From: Rhynochetos jubatus
Taxonomy: Eukaryota > Chordata > Aves > Eurypygiformes > Rhynochetidae
NCBI GenBank assembly: GCA_027574665.1
Contig: CM050668.1
Location: 5,400,001 to 5,464,000, forward strand
Direction: 5' to 3'
Length of the DNA stretch: 64,000 nt
Within the stretch, counting starts at the first letter, position 1, and each line of letters opens with the position of its first letter. This document shows positions 10,392 through 21,355 of this stretch, one piece after another. The position numbers and the translations under genes are program-made. The notes under the pieces were generated by a model that searched no databases, had not been told where the DNA came from, and saw only the letters and a list, made by a program, of their open reading frames with translations.

Positions 10392-13300
10392 CTTGCTTTG
10401 CAGCTTGGAAGATCTTTTTATTTTGATGCCTTTCATTAAAATCTGGGGGTTTGCTCATACCTAATGAGTGAGGTGTTGGTGCTGGTGCTCAGCGAGCGAT
10501 ACCCAGCCCCTGCACTCCCTCATGCCCCGGATGGCTCTGATCCCACTCCACTCCTGCGTTGGGTGTCTTCTCTCTTGCACTGCTCCGCTGCTGGGCGTTT
10601 TTTGGTGGAGCAAGGCAGAGCAGAGCAGGGAGCGGCATGCGTCCCCATCCAGAGCAGAGCACGGGATTCCCCAGGACAGGTGGCACCAGGGTCTCCTCCT
10701 GCCACCGGTTCTGCAGTATCTCGGGTCCAGGATGCAGAGTTTGCTCCTGTTAGAGAACATCAGACATATTTAAGGTCCCGGTGTCGTGGTTCAGCTGAGC
10801 CTGTGGCACCTACGTCTCGTTAGAGGTGCAGCCTCTAATGAAGCTTAATGCTTCTGGATGTCATCTGTGGGAGCTGCTTTCTAGACACCGACTCGTCCCG
10901 TTGAAGGTGGTGTGCGAGCCCAGGGGGGCTGTGGCTACCCGGAGCCAGAGCCAGCGGGCGATTGATCAGCTGCTCACCTGTGGCCTTGAGGAGAGTTATT
11001 TTCGGTTTCGTTTACGTTCAGGGCAAGCAGAAACAATGCCCTGGAGATTACTGCTGTGGTGGTTGTTTGAGCAGGGGATGAGGATGGTTAAATATGTGTG
11101 TGTGCAGCAGGTATCTCTAGCCACAGACCCCTTGCACGACAGACGTGTTTATTTAGAGATTACATTAATTCTGGAACAGCCTGCAGACGGGTGGATTGCT
11201 TCTTAACACTGCGTCAGAGGTAGGTCAGACCCCACCTGGGTGTTTCCCTCGGTGGGTGCTTCAGCAGCAGAAGTCAAAACCACCACCAAGACACCTGACG
11301 GTCAGGAAGCGTTCACCGGTCCTTATCAAGTGACTTTAAACTTCCCCGGACTTTACACCCAGCAGCACTTACTCATTGCGACGTGCTGTGATACACCTGC
11401 CCCAGAGCTGCTCCAAAGGCTTATAAAAATAAAGTACATTATGCTTGGACTCAATAATTATAGCAAAATTACCATATAGAACCACCGTACACCATAGGCA
11501 CGGAGGGATATTATAAAACGCTGTTTCCAGGGTTAAATAGTTGCAGAGCTTATACAGGGTCAGCTTTCTGCTTCCAGAAAATGTATGATGCCGAGCACAT
11601 AACCATTGCGGCTGTGGTAAAAATCCTCCAGAGCTGTATCTCCCTGCAGTTCAGCCTCGTATGCAAATGCCCATGAATTTCTCTGTTGCAGGATGGATGA
11701 GACTGTCACATACTTGTGTTCGAAATACTCACAAAGTACTAATAATTGCCAAATGTGATCGATAGCCTGCTTGTAATGTGGCTGTTTAAGCAATAAGTTT
11801 CCCATTTACAACTCAGGTGCTTAGAATTCCTGCCCCTGAGGCTGTAATAAAGAATCGAAGAGCGATGCAAAGGCTTTTTTCCTTTCTACCTTGATACACA
11901 CAAGCCTGAAAAATAGATAGGTACGTTTTACGAAGCCGTGTTGGGAGCAGATTCTGATTTGTGCAGTTGCACGGGTAGACGGGCGTTAAATATCCTCTGA
12001 TCCCAAATAGGAAAAGTTTTCAGGGAGAACCGAGGGTGATGAAGAATAGATTATGCTGAGCCTGGAAGAGCCAGGCGGCATGGTTGGAAGATGAAGAGAT
12101 GCTGCATGTGAGGAGCAAGGAGTCCTGGCTGGTGAGCGAAGCTGGGTGAGGGCTTTGGGCGATGGTACAGGGTGTGAAGGGTGTTACAGATAAGGGCTGC
12201 AGGGCTGTGGAAGAGCAGAGGTGCACTGGGTGTAGTTACTGGGAGAAGGGAAGGGCTATACAATGGGGATAAACTAGCCAGGTGGTGACTGTACTGTGGG
12301 GACAGTCTAAAATTGCATGGGCTGAGCTGTGGAATTTATTGATTTATTATTATTATATGCTATTCTTCATTATTTGTTCTCAAGCAGGGATTCAGGGAGC
12401 TGCTCTGGCTGGACATCTTGCACCAGGGTACACGGAAGGCTCTGCAAGGCACAGTAGACAGCCAAGGTGTCTCATCTCAGCAGTACAAATGCTTTGCTGA
12501 ACCTCAGTCACCCTCTTCCCATAGCTCTCCGTGTACACCACGGCAGTCCAACACCCTGGAAGGGGTTAGCAGAGCCGACGCACCACGTGCAGCATGAATC
12601 CTGGGCCCGTCAAACCCCACTGCACAAATTCCTTCAAGCATTTTGTGTGAGGGTGGCTGCAGAGACACCCGATGCTCTTTGAGCTTGAAGGGTGAACCTC
12701 AGTGTCCGGCTCTCCTTACGGGCCCTGTTTACTATTTACATGGATGCAGGCCTCATAGTCCTCACTGCCTGCAAAAACATTTGGTATGATATTTGACATG
12801 ATTTTTACTCTATTGATCTACAGCGTTTAACACAGTCCCTTGTGCTTTTTGTCAGCCGGATCCCTTATTTTCCACCTGCACACACATGAACAACCTCTGC
12901 ACGCTCTCAAATCAGTATGCAGGATCAGGATGAGTCTCCCACCATGGGATCATCTTCTGTCTGAGCCATCCACATGGGAGGGTACCTAGCCAAATATTTG
13001 TCTTCTCCCTGTTTCTTTTCTCGCAGCGAGGCTGGAAGGCTGTTGAATCAAGTTCTTCATGGCTGCTCCATCTCACGTTTTTGACTCACAGTCCTACACT
13101 AATGTTATCAGACCTGATGCTTGAAGCTCTGTTAAACTGCCAGGGTTAGCCTGGTGCTCTGGGGAATAGCCCAGCCACTTAGAAAACTGTCTGTCCAAGC
13201 TATGCCAGCTTGCTGCAGCACTCTGAATTCACAGCCCACTTGATTTCAGATTCATTTCCCTCAGCAGACAAACCCAAAGTGACAGGAATTAGAAAGAAAT

Positions 13301-13561
13301 TCCTCTGCAGGCAGAGGATAATAGGTGAAATTTCGTTTCATTTTCCTCTGCAGCAGCTGTTGCTGGTCCCTGTCAGGGACTGATTAGACAAAGCAGAGAT
13401 GGGATCTGTTACAGCCATCCCACTTTTACTAGTGACCTTGCTCTCTGACACCTGGGATTTCGCTGCTGGAGGGGACACGTCCCTGGTCCCAGCTGGTGGT
13501 GGCTGATGCTCCGCGAGGTCTGCTAACCTCATTGTGCCCTACTGCCTGCCTTCTCCAGGGA

Positions 13562-13870
13562 AATCATGGAATTGTGAATGATTTGGGTTGGAAGGGACCT
13601 TTGAAGACCATCTAGTCCAATCCCCTGCCATGGGCAGGGGCACCCTCCACTAGACCAGGTTGCTCCAAGCCTCATCCAACCTGACCTTGAACACTGCCAG
13701 GGATGGGGCACCCACAGCTTCTCTGGGCAACCTGTCCCAGTGCCTCACCACCCTCATCATAAAATATTTCTTACTTACGTCCAATCTGAATTTACCTTCT
13801 TTCTGTTTAGCCCCCTGCCCCTCGTCCTCTCACTACAGGCCCTGGTAAAGTTCTCTCTCCATCCCCACCT
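13562..13870 (-). mobile_element. CR1 LINE 3' fragment
   Basis: This is the reverse complement of the CR1 3' end: GGTTGGAAGGGACCT, CATCTAGTCCAA, CCATGGGCAGGG, ACTAGACCAGGTTGCTCCAA, GGGCAACCTGTCCCAGTGCC and CTCACTACAGGCCCTGG follow one another in the family's order. About 310 bp of the 3' region are kept. The element is 5' truncated, as most CR1 copies are. Confidence 0.93.
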
Positions 13871-14108
13871 TTGCAAAATCCAGCCAAGGAACCACCGATG
13901 CTGAGTCCTCTGGGTCATGTGCTCGCCTCGCCAGCAATGCTAATTACAGACAGCATTCTCCCTGCTCTGCCCATCGCTTTGGCACCCTGGAGCAGGCAGA
14001 GCTTCTCTCTGCCCAAACCCAAAGCCTCTCCCAGCACCCTCCAGCGTTTCTGCCTGAAAATGTGTGCCACCTAGTGCCACTCAGCCGTGCAGCAGCTCGA
14101 ATTGCCTG

Positions 14109-14182
14109 CCATCCATCCATCCATCCATCCATCCATCCATCCATCCATCCATCCATCCATCCATCCATCCATCCATCCATCC
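14109..14182. repeat. (CATC)n microsatellite
   Basis: About 18.5 uninterrupted copies of the tetranucleotide CATC/ATCC. The HPSI-type peptides it encodes in all frames are artefacts. Probably length-polymorphic. Confidence 0.98.
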
Positions 14183-16367
14183 ACTCACCCCCCCGTGGGG
14201 ATCCTTTTGGGATCAGCCTGGAAGAAGCATCAGGCTTGGAAACAGCATCTCCATCCCATGCAGGTTCCTGCACTGGCCGGCAACAACACCCACCCTGCCT
14301 GTCATGTCAGTCTGTCTGTCCCCGTGCTGGTCACCCCTTCTTGACCACACTCTTCGGCACGGTCCGAGCTGGCTGGCCTCTGTTTAAAAGCACTTAAGTG
14401 GTGGCTGCGGCAGTCCCGACTAACACCAGTAATAGAAGCAGGAGCGGGCAGCCCCTATTCCCCGGTGCTAGCAGACACCAGCAGAGGAGCCACCAAGTGC
14501 TGGTCCAGACGGACACGTTGTGTGTAAGTGGCTGTTGTCCCATAGGATCCTGCTGCTGGGAGCCCAGCGTAGGGTGAGGTTTCACCCCAGAGAGGGGGTG
14601 CAGTAAAGGGAGGGAGTTACAGGTGTACCCCAAAGCTAATGGTCCACAGCCAGTGCGTTTGCTGTGACCGACCGAGGGGACCCAGATCCCTGTTTTCCAT
14701 CCCCTCTTCCCCCCTACTGTCTGTGCCTGCTCCTCTGCATCTCTGGATGCTGGCCAGAGCCCATGGCACGGATCGGCTGGCCCTCTGCAGAGCTGCCTGT
14801 CAGCACCGTGTCCTTGGGCTGCTCTTTCTCACCTGGCTGGAGTGCTTCCTGCAGCACGTTGGTCAGGAAGCAGATTACCGGGAGGAACAAAGGTGATTTT
14901 GTCCGGGGAGGGGATGGATACCTCTCCCTCAGCTCCAGCTTGCTGCAGCCCAGGGCAATGCTGAGCCTCTCTGGGGGCTGCCGCTGCCCTTCCCGCAGCC
15001 CTGCCCTTCCTTCAGTGCTTCCCAGCTGCCAGAAAATACCTTAAAATTAGCACTTGGATTACCAAAGAGCACAGGGGTGTGCTGGGACCACAGCTGCACC
15101 GTGGCTGGGCTTGCTACCAGGACAGGGGAACCAAAACGCTCTTGTGCTCCACTTCCAGCTTTCCCTTCTCCTAAGGCTGCTGGATGCTGGCTGGTTTGGG
15201 GTGTGAGAGCTCCTCTCCCAGGACCCCAGTCTCAGGGTCCCATCCGCTGCCCGTGGATGAGCAGCAGGAGGAGTGCAGGAAGGCATGGAAGGAGGGGAGG
15301 CTCCATCCAGCTGCAGGCACAGCATCCTTCATGCCAGCGCTCCCCAAAATGCACATGGCAGTGGGAAAGAACCCCCTAAATGTTGTGATTTAGCTCAGTA
15401 ATCAGCAGGGGAAACCTGTCATTCATTATAACCCAGCTAACAGCTCACAACAGCAACCGGTGTCCTGAGGAACACCCCCGTCCTTTCCTCCTGCCAGCTA
15501 AAAGGTGCCTTTTGATTTAGCTGGTGGCTCTTCTGTTCTGCACCAGGCTCTTCTAAATCACCAACATGTTTCCTGGCAAAGGCATAGCACGTACAAATGG
15601 GTTTATCTCTCCTCTCTGTGTCTTCCCAGCTAATTGAAAAGGGAAGCCCTTCCTTTTTTCCTTTCTCTGGAAGCTCTGTGTTTTCTGCAGAGTTGTGAGC
15701 CGCTGGTTTCCCCCAGATTCCACCCGTGGCCGAGCTGCTACCATAAAAGAGAGATCTGGTGACAGCAGCTGTAGATGCCATCTGCCCCGTCGCCGTAGGA
15801 GACTGTGGCAGACACTGCGTGGACGTGGGCATGGCCCTGCTCAACCCTGACCGCCCCAGGAGTTGCTCTCCCATGAGCATCACGGACGTCCCTGAGTGAC
15901 TAGGCAGCAGGACCCTCACGAAGGACAAAAAGAGCTTTTTTCCCTAGCGAACAAGAGAACAGCCCTGCTGCCCTGTGGAATTTCATAATTAGCCTTTCTT
16001 ACGTTGTGGCTGTTCCTTGAATAAGGCTGGCTGTGTTTTCCGTTCCTCAGAGCAGCGCAAGCCCGCAGTCTGATTCTGCCAAGCCACTCAAAGCACATTG
16101 CAGCAACGATGCAGACCTGGGAAATGTCTGTGATGCTGCTCAGACGGTCCAAGAAATCATGGACGGGGTGGAGAGCATCTTCGAGCTCCTGACCTGCGCA
16201 TTTAGGGAGGCTTAGGTTCGGTGTGCAAAGTCTGGGTGCGGGTCGATGCTGAGGTCGATGATTTCCAGCCCGTGGGCCCTGGCGGCTAGCCAAGGCAGCA
16301 GGGAGCTTGTCAAAGTTTAGGCAAAACAAACTTAAAAGGCACCTTTGAAACTCGCATTTGCGATGTG

Positions 16368-16450
16368 GCTAATTATAACTTTGCTGCTACTGGGAAATAA
16401 GAAGTAAATGCCTAATTGCTAATTACTGAATTACGGAAAGTAATGGCAGA
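16368..16450. promoter_or_regulatory. TAAT/ATTA cluster, possible enhancer-like element
   Basis: Within about 80 bp there are at least six homeodomain cores (GGCTAATTATAAC, CCTAATTGCTAATTACTG, GAATTACGG, GTAATGG) in otherwise G+C-rich intergenic DNA. Motif density is visible; regulatory function is inference. Confidence 0.25.
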
Positions 16451-16796
16451 TGGGTAACCGTGCCATTAGTGATGGCTGTAGCCGGGGCCTGCTTTGTACT
16501 GTGTGAAATCACCAGGTCCAGGCGTTTAAGGGTCTTTAAGGGTCTGGGCTTCGTGCAGGAGCAAATGAGCAATGCAGCAACAAGAGCAACTGCTGCCTCC
16601 TGTGACAGCGAGGACAGGAATCCTGTTGGTCATGGGATCGACTTGTTCAAAGCCGCAAGCACTCCAGACTCCTAAAATTGCTGGGGAGCCTCAGAGTTCA
16701 CAAAACTGGGAAACCCGGTATGTTTGGGGGTCCTTTTTCTGTTGCCCTCAAGGCTGCAGAGACCAGAGTCTCACGATGTCAGGCTTTTACTTGCAG

Positions 16797-17218
16797 TGGT
16801 GGTTACCGTTCCTCAGGGTCGGTGTTGGGACCAGCGCTGTTTAACATCTCTGACAGTGACATGGATGATGGGATTGAGTGCACCCTCAGCAAGTTTGCCA
16901 ATGACACCCAGCTGTGTGGTGTGGTGACACGCCAGAGGGAAGGGATGCCATCCAGAGGGACCTGGACAGGCTGGAGAGGTGGGACCGTGCCAACCTCATG
17001 GAGTTCAACAAGGCCAACTGCAAGGTCCTGCACGTGGGTCGGGGCAATCCCAGCAGGAGGACAGGCTGGGCGGGGAATGGATGGAGAGCAGCCCTGGGGA
17101 GAAGGATTTGGGGGTGCTGGGGGATGAAAGGCTGGACATGAGCCAGCCGTGTGCGCTGGCAGCCCAGAAAGCCAACCGGATCCTGGGCTGGATCCAGAAA
17201 AGTGTGGCCAGCACGCTT
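16797..17218 (+). mobile_element. CR1 LINE fragment covering the end of the reverse transcriptase ORF
   Basis: The stretch reads as CR1 ORF2 C-terminal sequence: GTTGGGACCAGCGCTGTTTAACAT, GGGATTGAGTGCACCCTCAG, AGGGACCTGGACAGGCTGGA, GAGTTCAACAAGGCCAACTG, GGGGGTGCTGGGGGATG and AGTGTGGCCAGCA, in family order on the plus strand. The frame is broken relative to an intact ORF2 and both ends are truncated. The continuing CR1 3' UTR is absent. Confidence 0.92.
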
Positions 17219-17825
17219 TAGAACTGGTTAAATACACACTTCCCTTTAAAACCAAGAGAGATGCCCCAGCTGGGAGCTGAAGACCACATGAATGTGTAGC
17301 ACACGAGGTGGTGGAGGTGGATGGGAAAGGTTTCCAGCCCCGGGGTGTGAGCATCCCTCACAAAGGGCTGGGATTGCAAGGACATGGCAGGTCTCTAATG
17401 TCCTCAGCTGCCGGGGATGGCCGGGCAGGAAAAATCCTGAAAAAAAGCATCTCTGAAAGCAATTTCTTGCCCAGGAAGAGGCAGGAAGGGCCGTGTTTTG
17501 CAGGAGGAGTGGGGCCTGTTGCAAGCAGCCCCCACATACCCTGGGCAGGGCAGGGGGCTTGGGACTGTCCCCCCTGGCTGTGTCCCAGAGCTGGCTCAGG
17601 CATCGACAGAAATCTTTCCAGCCAGATGGTTATTGCTGGTTTCCGCTCCAGGGGCATTCAGAAAGGAGGGAGGTGGGAAGGAGCTGAAAGCCCAAATCCT
17701 CTGAAGGAGCTTCTCCCTTCCCCTGAGGCGTAACCCAGGCTCCACCAGCACCCAATTTAAGGATGCGTCCCTGCCTGCCTTCCTGAAACCCGAGCCATTC
17801 CCTCCCCACCATGTCTCCTTAGAGG

Positions 17826-17897
17826 TCTTCCCTCTCTTCCTCCCTCTCTCCTTCTTCCTCTTCTTCTTCCCCTTCCTCCTCCCTCTCTCTCTCCTTT
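17826..17897. repeat. Pure polypyrimidine tract, 72 nt
   Basis: An uninterrupted run of C and T on the plus strand. Such tracts can form triplex (H-DNA) structures. No adjacent exon uses it as a splice acceptor. Confidence 0.95.
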
Positions 17898-20800
17898 GCT
17901 TTCGGGATGATCTGCCCCAGGATGGGATGCAGGGCTGCCATCCCGCGCTAGAGCCGTCACCCAGCTGGCAGCAGCCACCTCCCAGCCCCAAGGTGCAAAG
18001 AGATGATGGGATGGAGCTGTTCGGTTGATGGATAAGATCCTTTTTCTCTTCCTTCTTCTTTTTGTGTGTGGGGGGTTTTTTTAATTTACTAAGCAAAATC
18101 TCACCTAAAGAAAAAATTCCTGCCTTATCCCCATGACCTCTCCCCTGGGATAAGAGGGAATATTAATTTCAACAATAATTTTTAAAGAAGATTAACTAAT
18201 TACCCAGCCTTTTCCTTTGCTTCAAAAGAGAATACGTATCTTTGGGATTCAATAAACCCATCTTTATACTGGAAAGGAAATACCAAACAGGTATGTGGAT
18301 TTATGATGCTTTTCTTTAGGGCAGCGCGGTAACTACAAATAATGATCTGGCGGCGTGGTGGCAGCTGAAAGACTGTAATTTCTTGTGAAGTAGCTTGAAT
18401 GGTTGAAAAGTGGAAGAAGTGACAGTTAGAGAGCAGGGGGGTCCGTCCAGCTGTGGCCAAGGGGGACCAAAGGAGCCAAAGGACCGTGGGGTCTTGTGTC
18501 CAGGCGGGAGGAGGGAGTTTCCACCAAGGGCAGAGCTGGTTGGGCACAGTGTGTCTGCTGTGGTGGGTGTTATGTGGGGTGAAACAGGGACTTTCTGCGC
18601 CCCACGTTAGAGCCCCGCTCCTACCCTGCACGTTTTGCAGCGGATGCGGTGGTCTGCGCTCGTGCGGGATGGGGGCATGGACGGGGGATGCTGCTTTCTC
18701 CATCAGAGGCATGGCTGGGGCTTGTTTTACAAAACACCTAGCAGCTTGGAGGTCCTTAATTTACAGGCACTTTCAGAAACCCTCTCAACAGCGCTTTGCT
18801 ATCACACCACGATGGCTTATTATGGCTTAAAAGCAGTTTTTAATCTATAGGCATTCTTAAAGGGCCCCAACACCCCTGGGTGCAGGGAAAGGGGGTTCGG
18901 TTTGCAGCAGAGGGTGGGTGAGGAAGGAGAAGCAGATGGAAAAGCACAGCCAGAGAAGGGAAGATGGGGTTTACCTTTCAGGGGGTGGCCGTGGCATGGC
19001 GTTGCAGCGGTTAATGCCCGCTGCCGCCCTGCCAGGGCGCAGGAACGCGCTGGCTCAGGCACAGCGATGACAGCGTCCCTGAGAGCAGGACATGCTGCTG
19101 GGGTTTGGCTGGAGAAGGACGGCAGAGCGGCCATCTGTCAGCCCTGCCCCACCGGAGAGCGGGGAGGGCCGGCGGGACAAAAGGCGACATTATTCGGTGC
19201 TGCAGGAGGGATGAATGGAGTATTGAAAACCACCACCTTAGAGAGTAGATTGATTTTCATCCCCCATCACCGGGCTGTCTGTCTGCTGGCGGGTCTCCTC
19301 CCGCGGCTTGGTCAGCAGGAGCTGAGCAGTGAGAGCAGGAGGTGTAACGGGGCCGTATCCCATCCACTGGGGTTCCATCCTGCACCCCCAGCGCTGCGCT
19401 ACCTTCGCCTCTCGCTCTCGCAAAGGCTTGGTCTGGAGGCTTGGGAGCCCACCCAACCTATGGTCTTGGCTGGGTGGACACGGCACAGGCACGTGGTCAC
19501 ACCTGCGAGCTCTTCCCACCCTGTGCCTCCACATCGGAAAACCGGGAGCTGCCAAGGGCTGGATGAGGGGATCCCACAGCAGGGGGGTGTTTGGTCACCG
19601 ATACGGTGGATTTCAACGCCCTTTCCCAAGTTTCTGTGCATCAGCAGATGCCTCAAACAGCAGCAGCCCCTACCCATCCCTTAGGAGGTGCTGTGACTTG
19701 GGTAGGCTGGAGGGACTCGTTTTAGGGCTCTGCGTAGCCGAGATTTCCAGCCGGGCTTCAGAGCCAGCGTGTGAAAGCATCCTCATGATGGCACTCCTCC
19801 TCCAGCACTCGCTGCTGTCAGGCCAACTCCTGGGGCTGCTGGGACCTTGCTCCGGCTTCCCAGAGGTGTAACGGAGGGCAGGATCAGCCCCCATCCCACT
19901 CCCCAGCAGGGTGCGGGTGAAACAGAGCCTGAAATCCAGCACTTGGGCACGAATTCCTGAAAGGAGCAGTAAACTAGAGGGAAATGGCATCTTATGATAT
20001 TGAACCTCTCCCTCGTTTTCTGCCTGACAATTCCATTTGCTTTCCATCTCAGCCCCATGGAGTTTGTGTCTCCATCCCCAGGCCAATGTGGTTGTCCTGT
20101 CAGACTCCAGAAATTTCTGTCTTCCCACAGAAATGCCTTTCCCTGCTTTTTCCCACAGGATAACGATGAGTGGAGGCGGTGGGGTTCTCTGGGTAGAGCC
20201 CCCAGGAAGCTGGGGGGCCGCCCTGGGGAGCTCTTGGGTGCGTTAATTCATCACGGGATGAGGAAGAAGATGGGTGCGAGGCACCGGACGGGGAGTTTTG
20301 GCAGCTCAAGTGCCATATTTGACTACGTGCTGCCTGGTGGGACCCCATGGGGACCCCAGCGCAGGCTGGGCACCAGGAAGTGGTCCTGGGCACAGGGAGA
20401 CTGTGACATGCATGGAGCAGATCCCCTCTTCAGGCAGGAGGAGGTGGGCATGGTCTCCAGGAGCCCACTGGAGGAGAGCACTGGACGGAGAGGAGCAAGG
20501 CGAAGCGGAGTTGGCCACCGCTGTGTCCAGGCTGGGCTTTAGCTGAGCGTTTGTCACCGGCAGAGCTGGAGCAGCCTTGTGGAGGGGGACACGGGGTGGG
20601 CAGCCTGGCTGGAGGCGAAATGAAGCACCATTCCTTTCCAAAGGGGATGGTGTGACATGACTTGCTGGAGCACTAGGTGCACTCCGTGGTTTAGGAAGTG
20701 CCTTTCAGGTTTGTGTGGATGGAGAGCTCCTTCCCAGTTCTGCCTGGATTTAATGTGTGACTCAGTTTACCCATGTGTTGTATGGGGTATATGGTATATG

Positions 20801-21192
20801 TGCTACAGGGTTTGTTCATAACCTCATGTAGAACAGGAGGACCAGCTCCATGTGGATGCAAACTGGCTGGTTCCCGAATGTCTTGGGGGCTGACGACCCT
20901 GGGGGAGGGCTCTGAAGCCCAGCATTCAGATATCCTGGTGGGTCTGAGGTCCATCCTTCTGTCTGTGCAGCAGCCCAGCCCTGAGGCTCTCGCTGCTTCC
21001 GGTTTTATCTCACGGGTGGGATGAGGCCCTGCAGCTTCACCTTGCCACTCAAAAAACCCCCTCTTGTTCTCCATAAATCCAACCTGAGTTATTTTTCCTG
21101 TGACTCCTGGTCACTGCTCCAGCAAGTGCCAAGGAAGGGCTTGTTTGCAGGTCCTGGCCATGACCACTAACACTACTGTCTGCATCTTTCAG

Positions 21193-21240
21193 GGACAACT
21201 TCCTCTGCACACCCATCTGCGGGAGGACCACGGCGCAGCA
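21193..21240 (+). other. SSC4D: SSC4D 5' UTR part of the first coding exon
   Basis: A good acceptor (CTGCATCTTTCAG) ends at 21192, leaving 48 untranslated bases before the ATG at 21241. This suggests an upstream non-coding exon. A transcription start just upstream is the alternative. Confidence 0.6.
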
Positions 21241-21355
21241 ATGAGGCTCAGTCCCTGTCTGGCCAGCTGGCACAGCGTGGGAAAGCTGGACATTGGGGTG
21301 CTGCCTCTCTCCCTGATGCCACCCACCCTCCTCCTCCTCCTCCTCAGCCCCACTG
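21241..21355 (+). CDS. SSC4D: SSC4D exon: signal peptide
   Basis: Codes for [10 protein letters not shown]... with a hydrophobic core [15 protein letters not shown] ending SPTG, a plausible signal peptide cleaved near residues 37-39. The donor is ACTG/GTGAGC, phase 1. The start has a purine at -3. An internal Met at residue 26 would leave a shorter but still hydrophobic leader. The human N-terminus is different, so the start rests on the ATG and hydrophobicity rather than homology. Confidence 0.82.

Larger units (their letters stand above)
10392..21192. other. Intergenic region between DTX2 and SSC4D
   Basis: About 10.8 kb without a recognisable gene on either strand. It holds two CR1 pieces, a CATC microsatellite, a polypyrimidine tract and an A/T-rich TAAT cluster. 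I looked for zona-pellucida (ZP3) motifs because ZP3 occupies this interval in human and saw none. An upstream non-coding SSC4D exon may be in the right part but cannot be pinned down. Confidence 0.6.

Noticed and set aside
14062-14397. HPSIHPSI-type peptides in three frames
   Set aside because: Product of the CATC microsatellite.
16678-17354. Open frames that look protein-like near 17 kb
   Set aside because: They derive from a degraded CR1 reverse-transcriptase segment, not a host gene.
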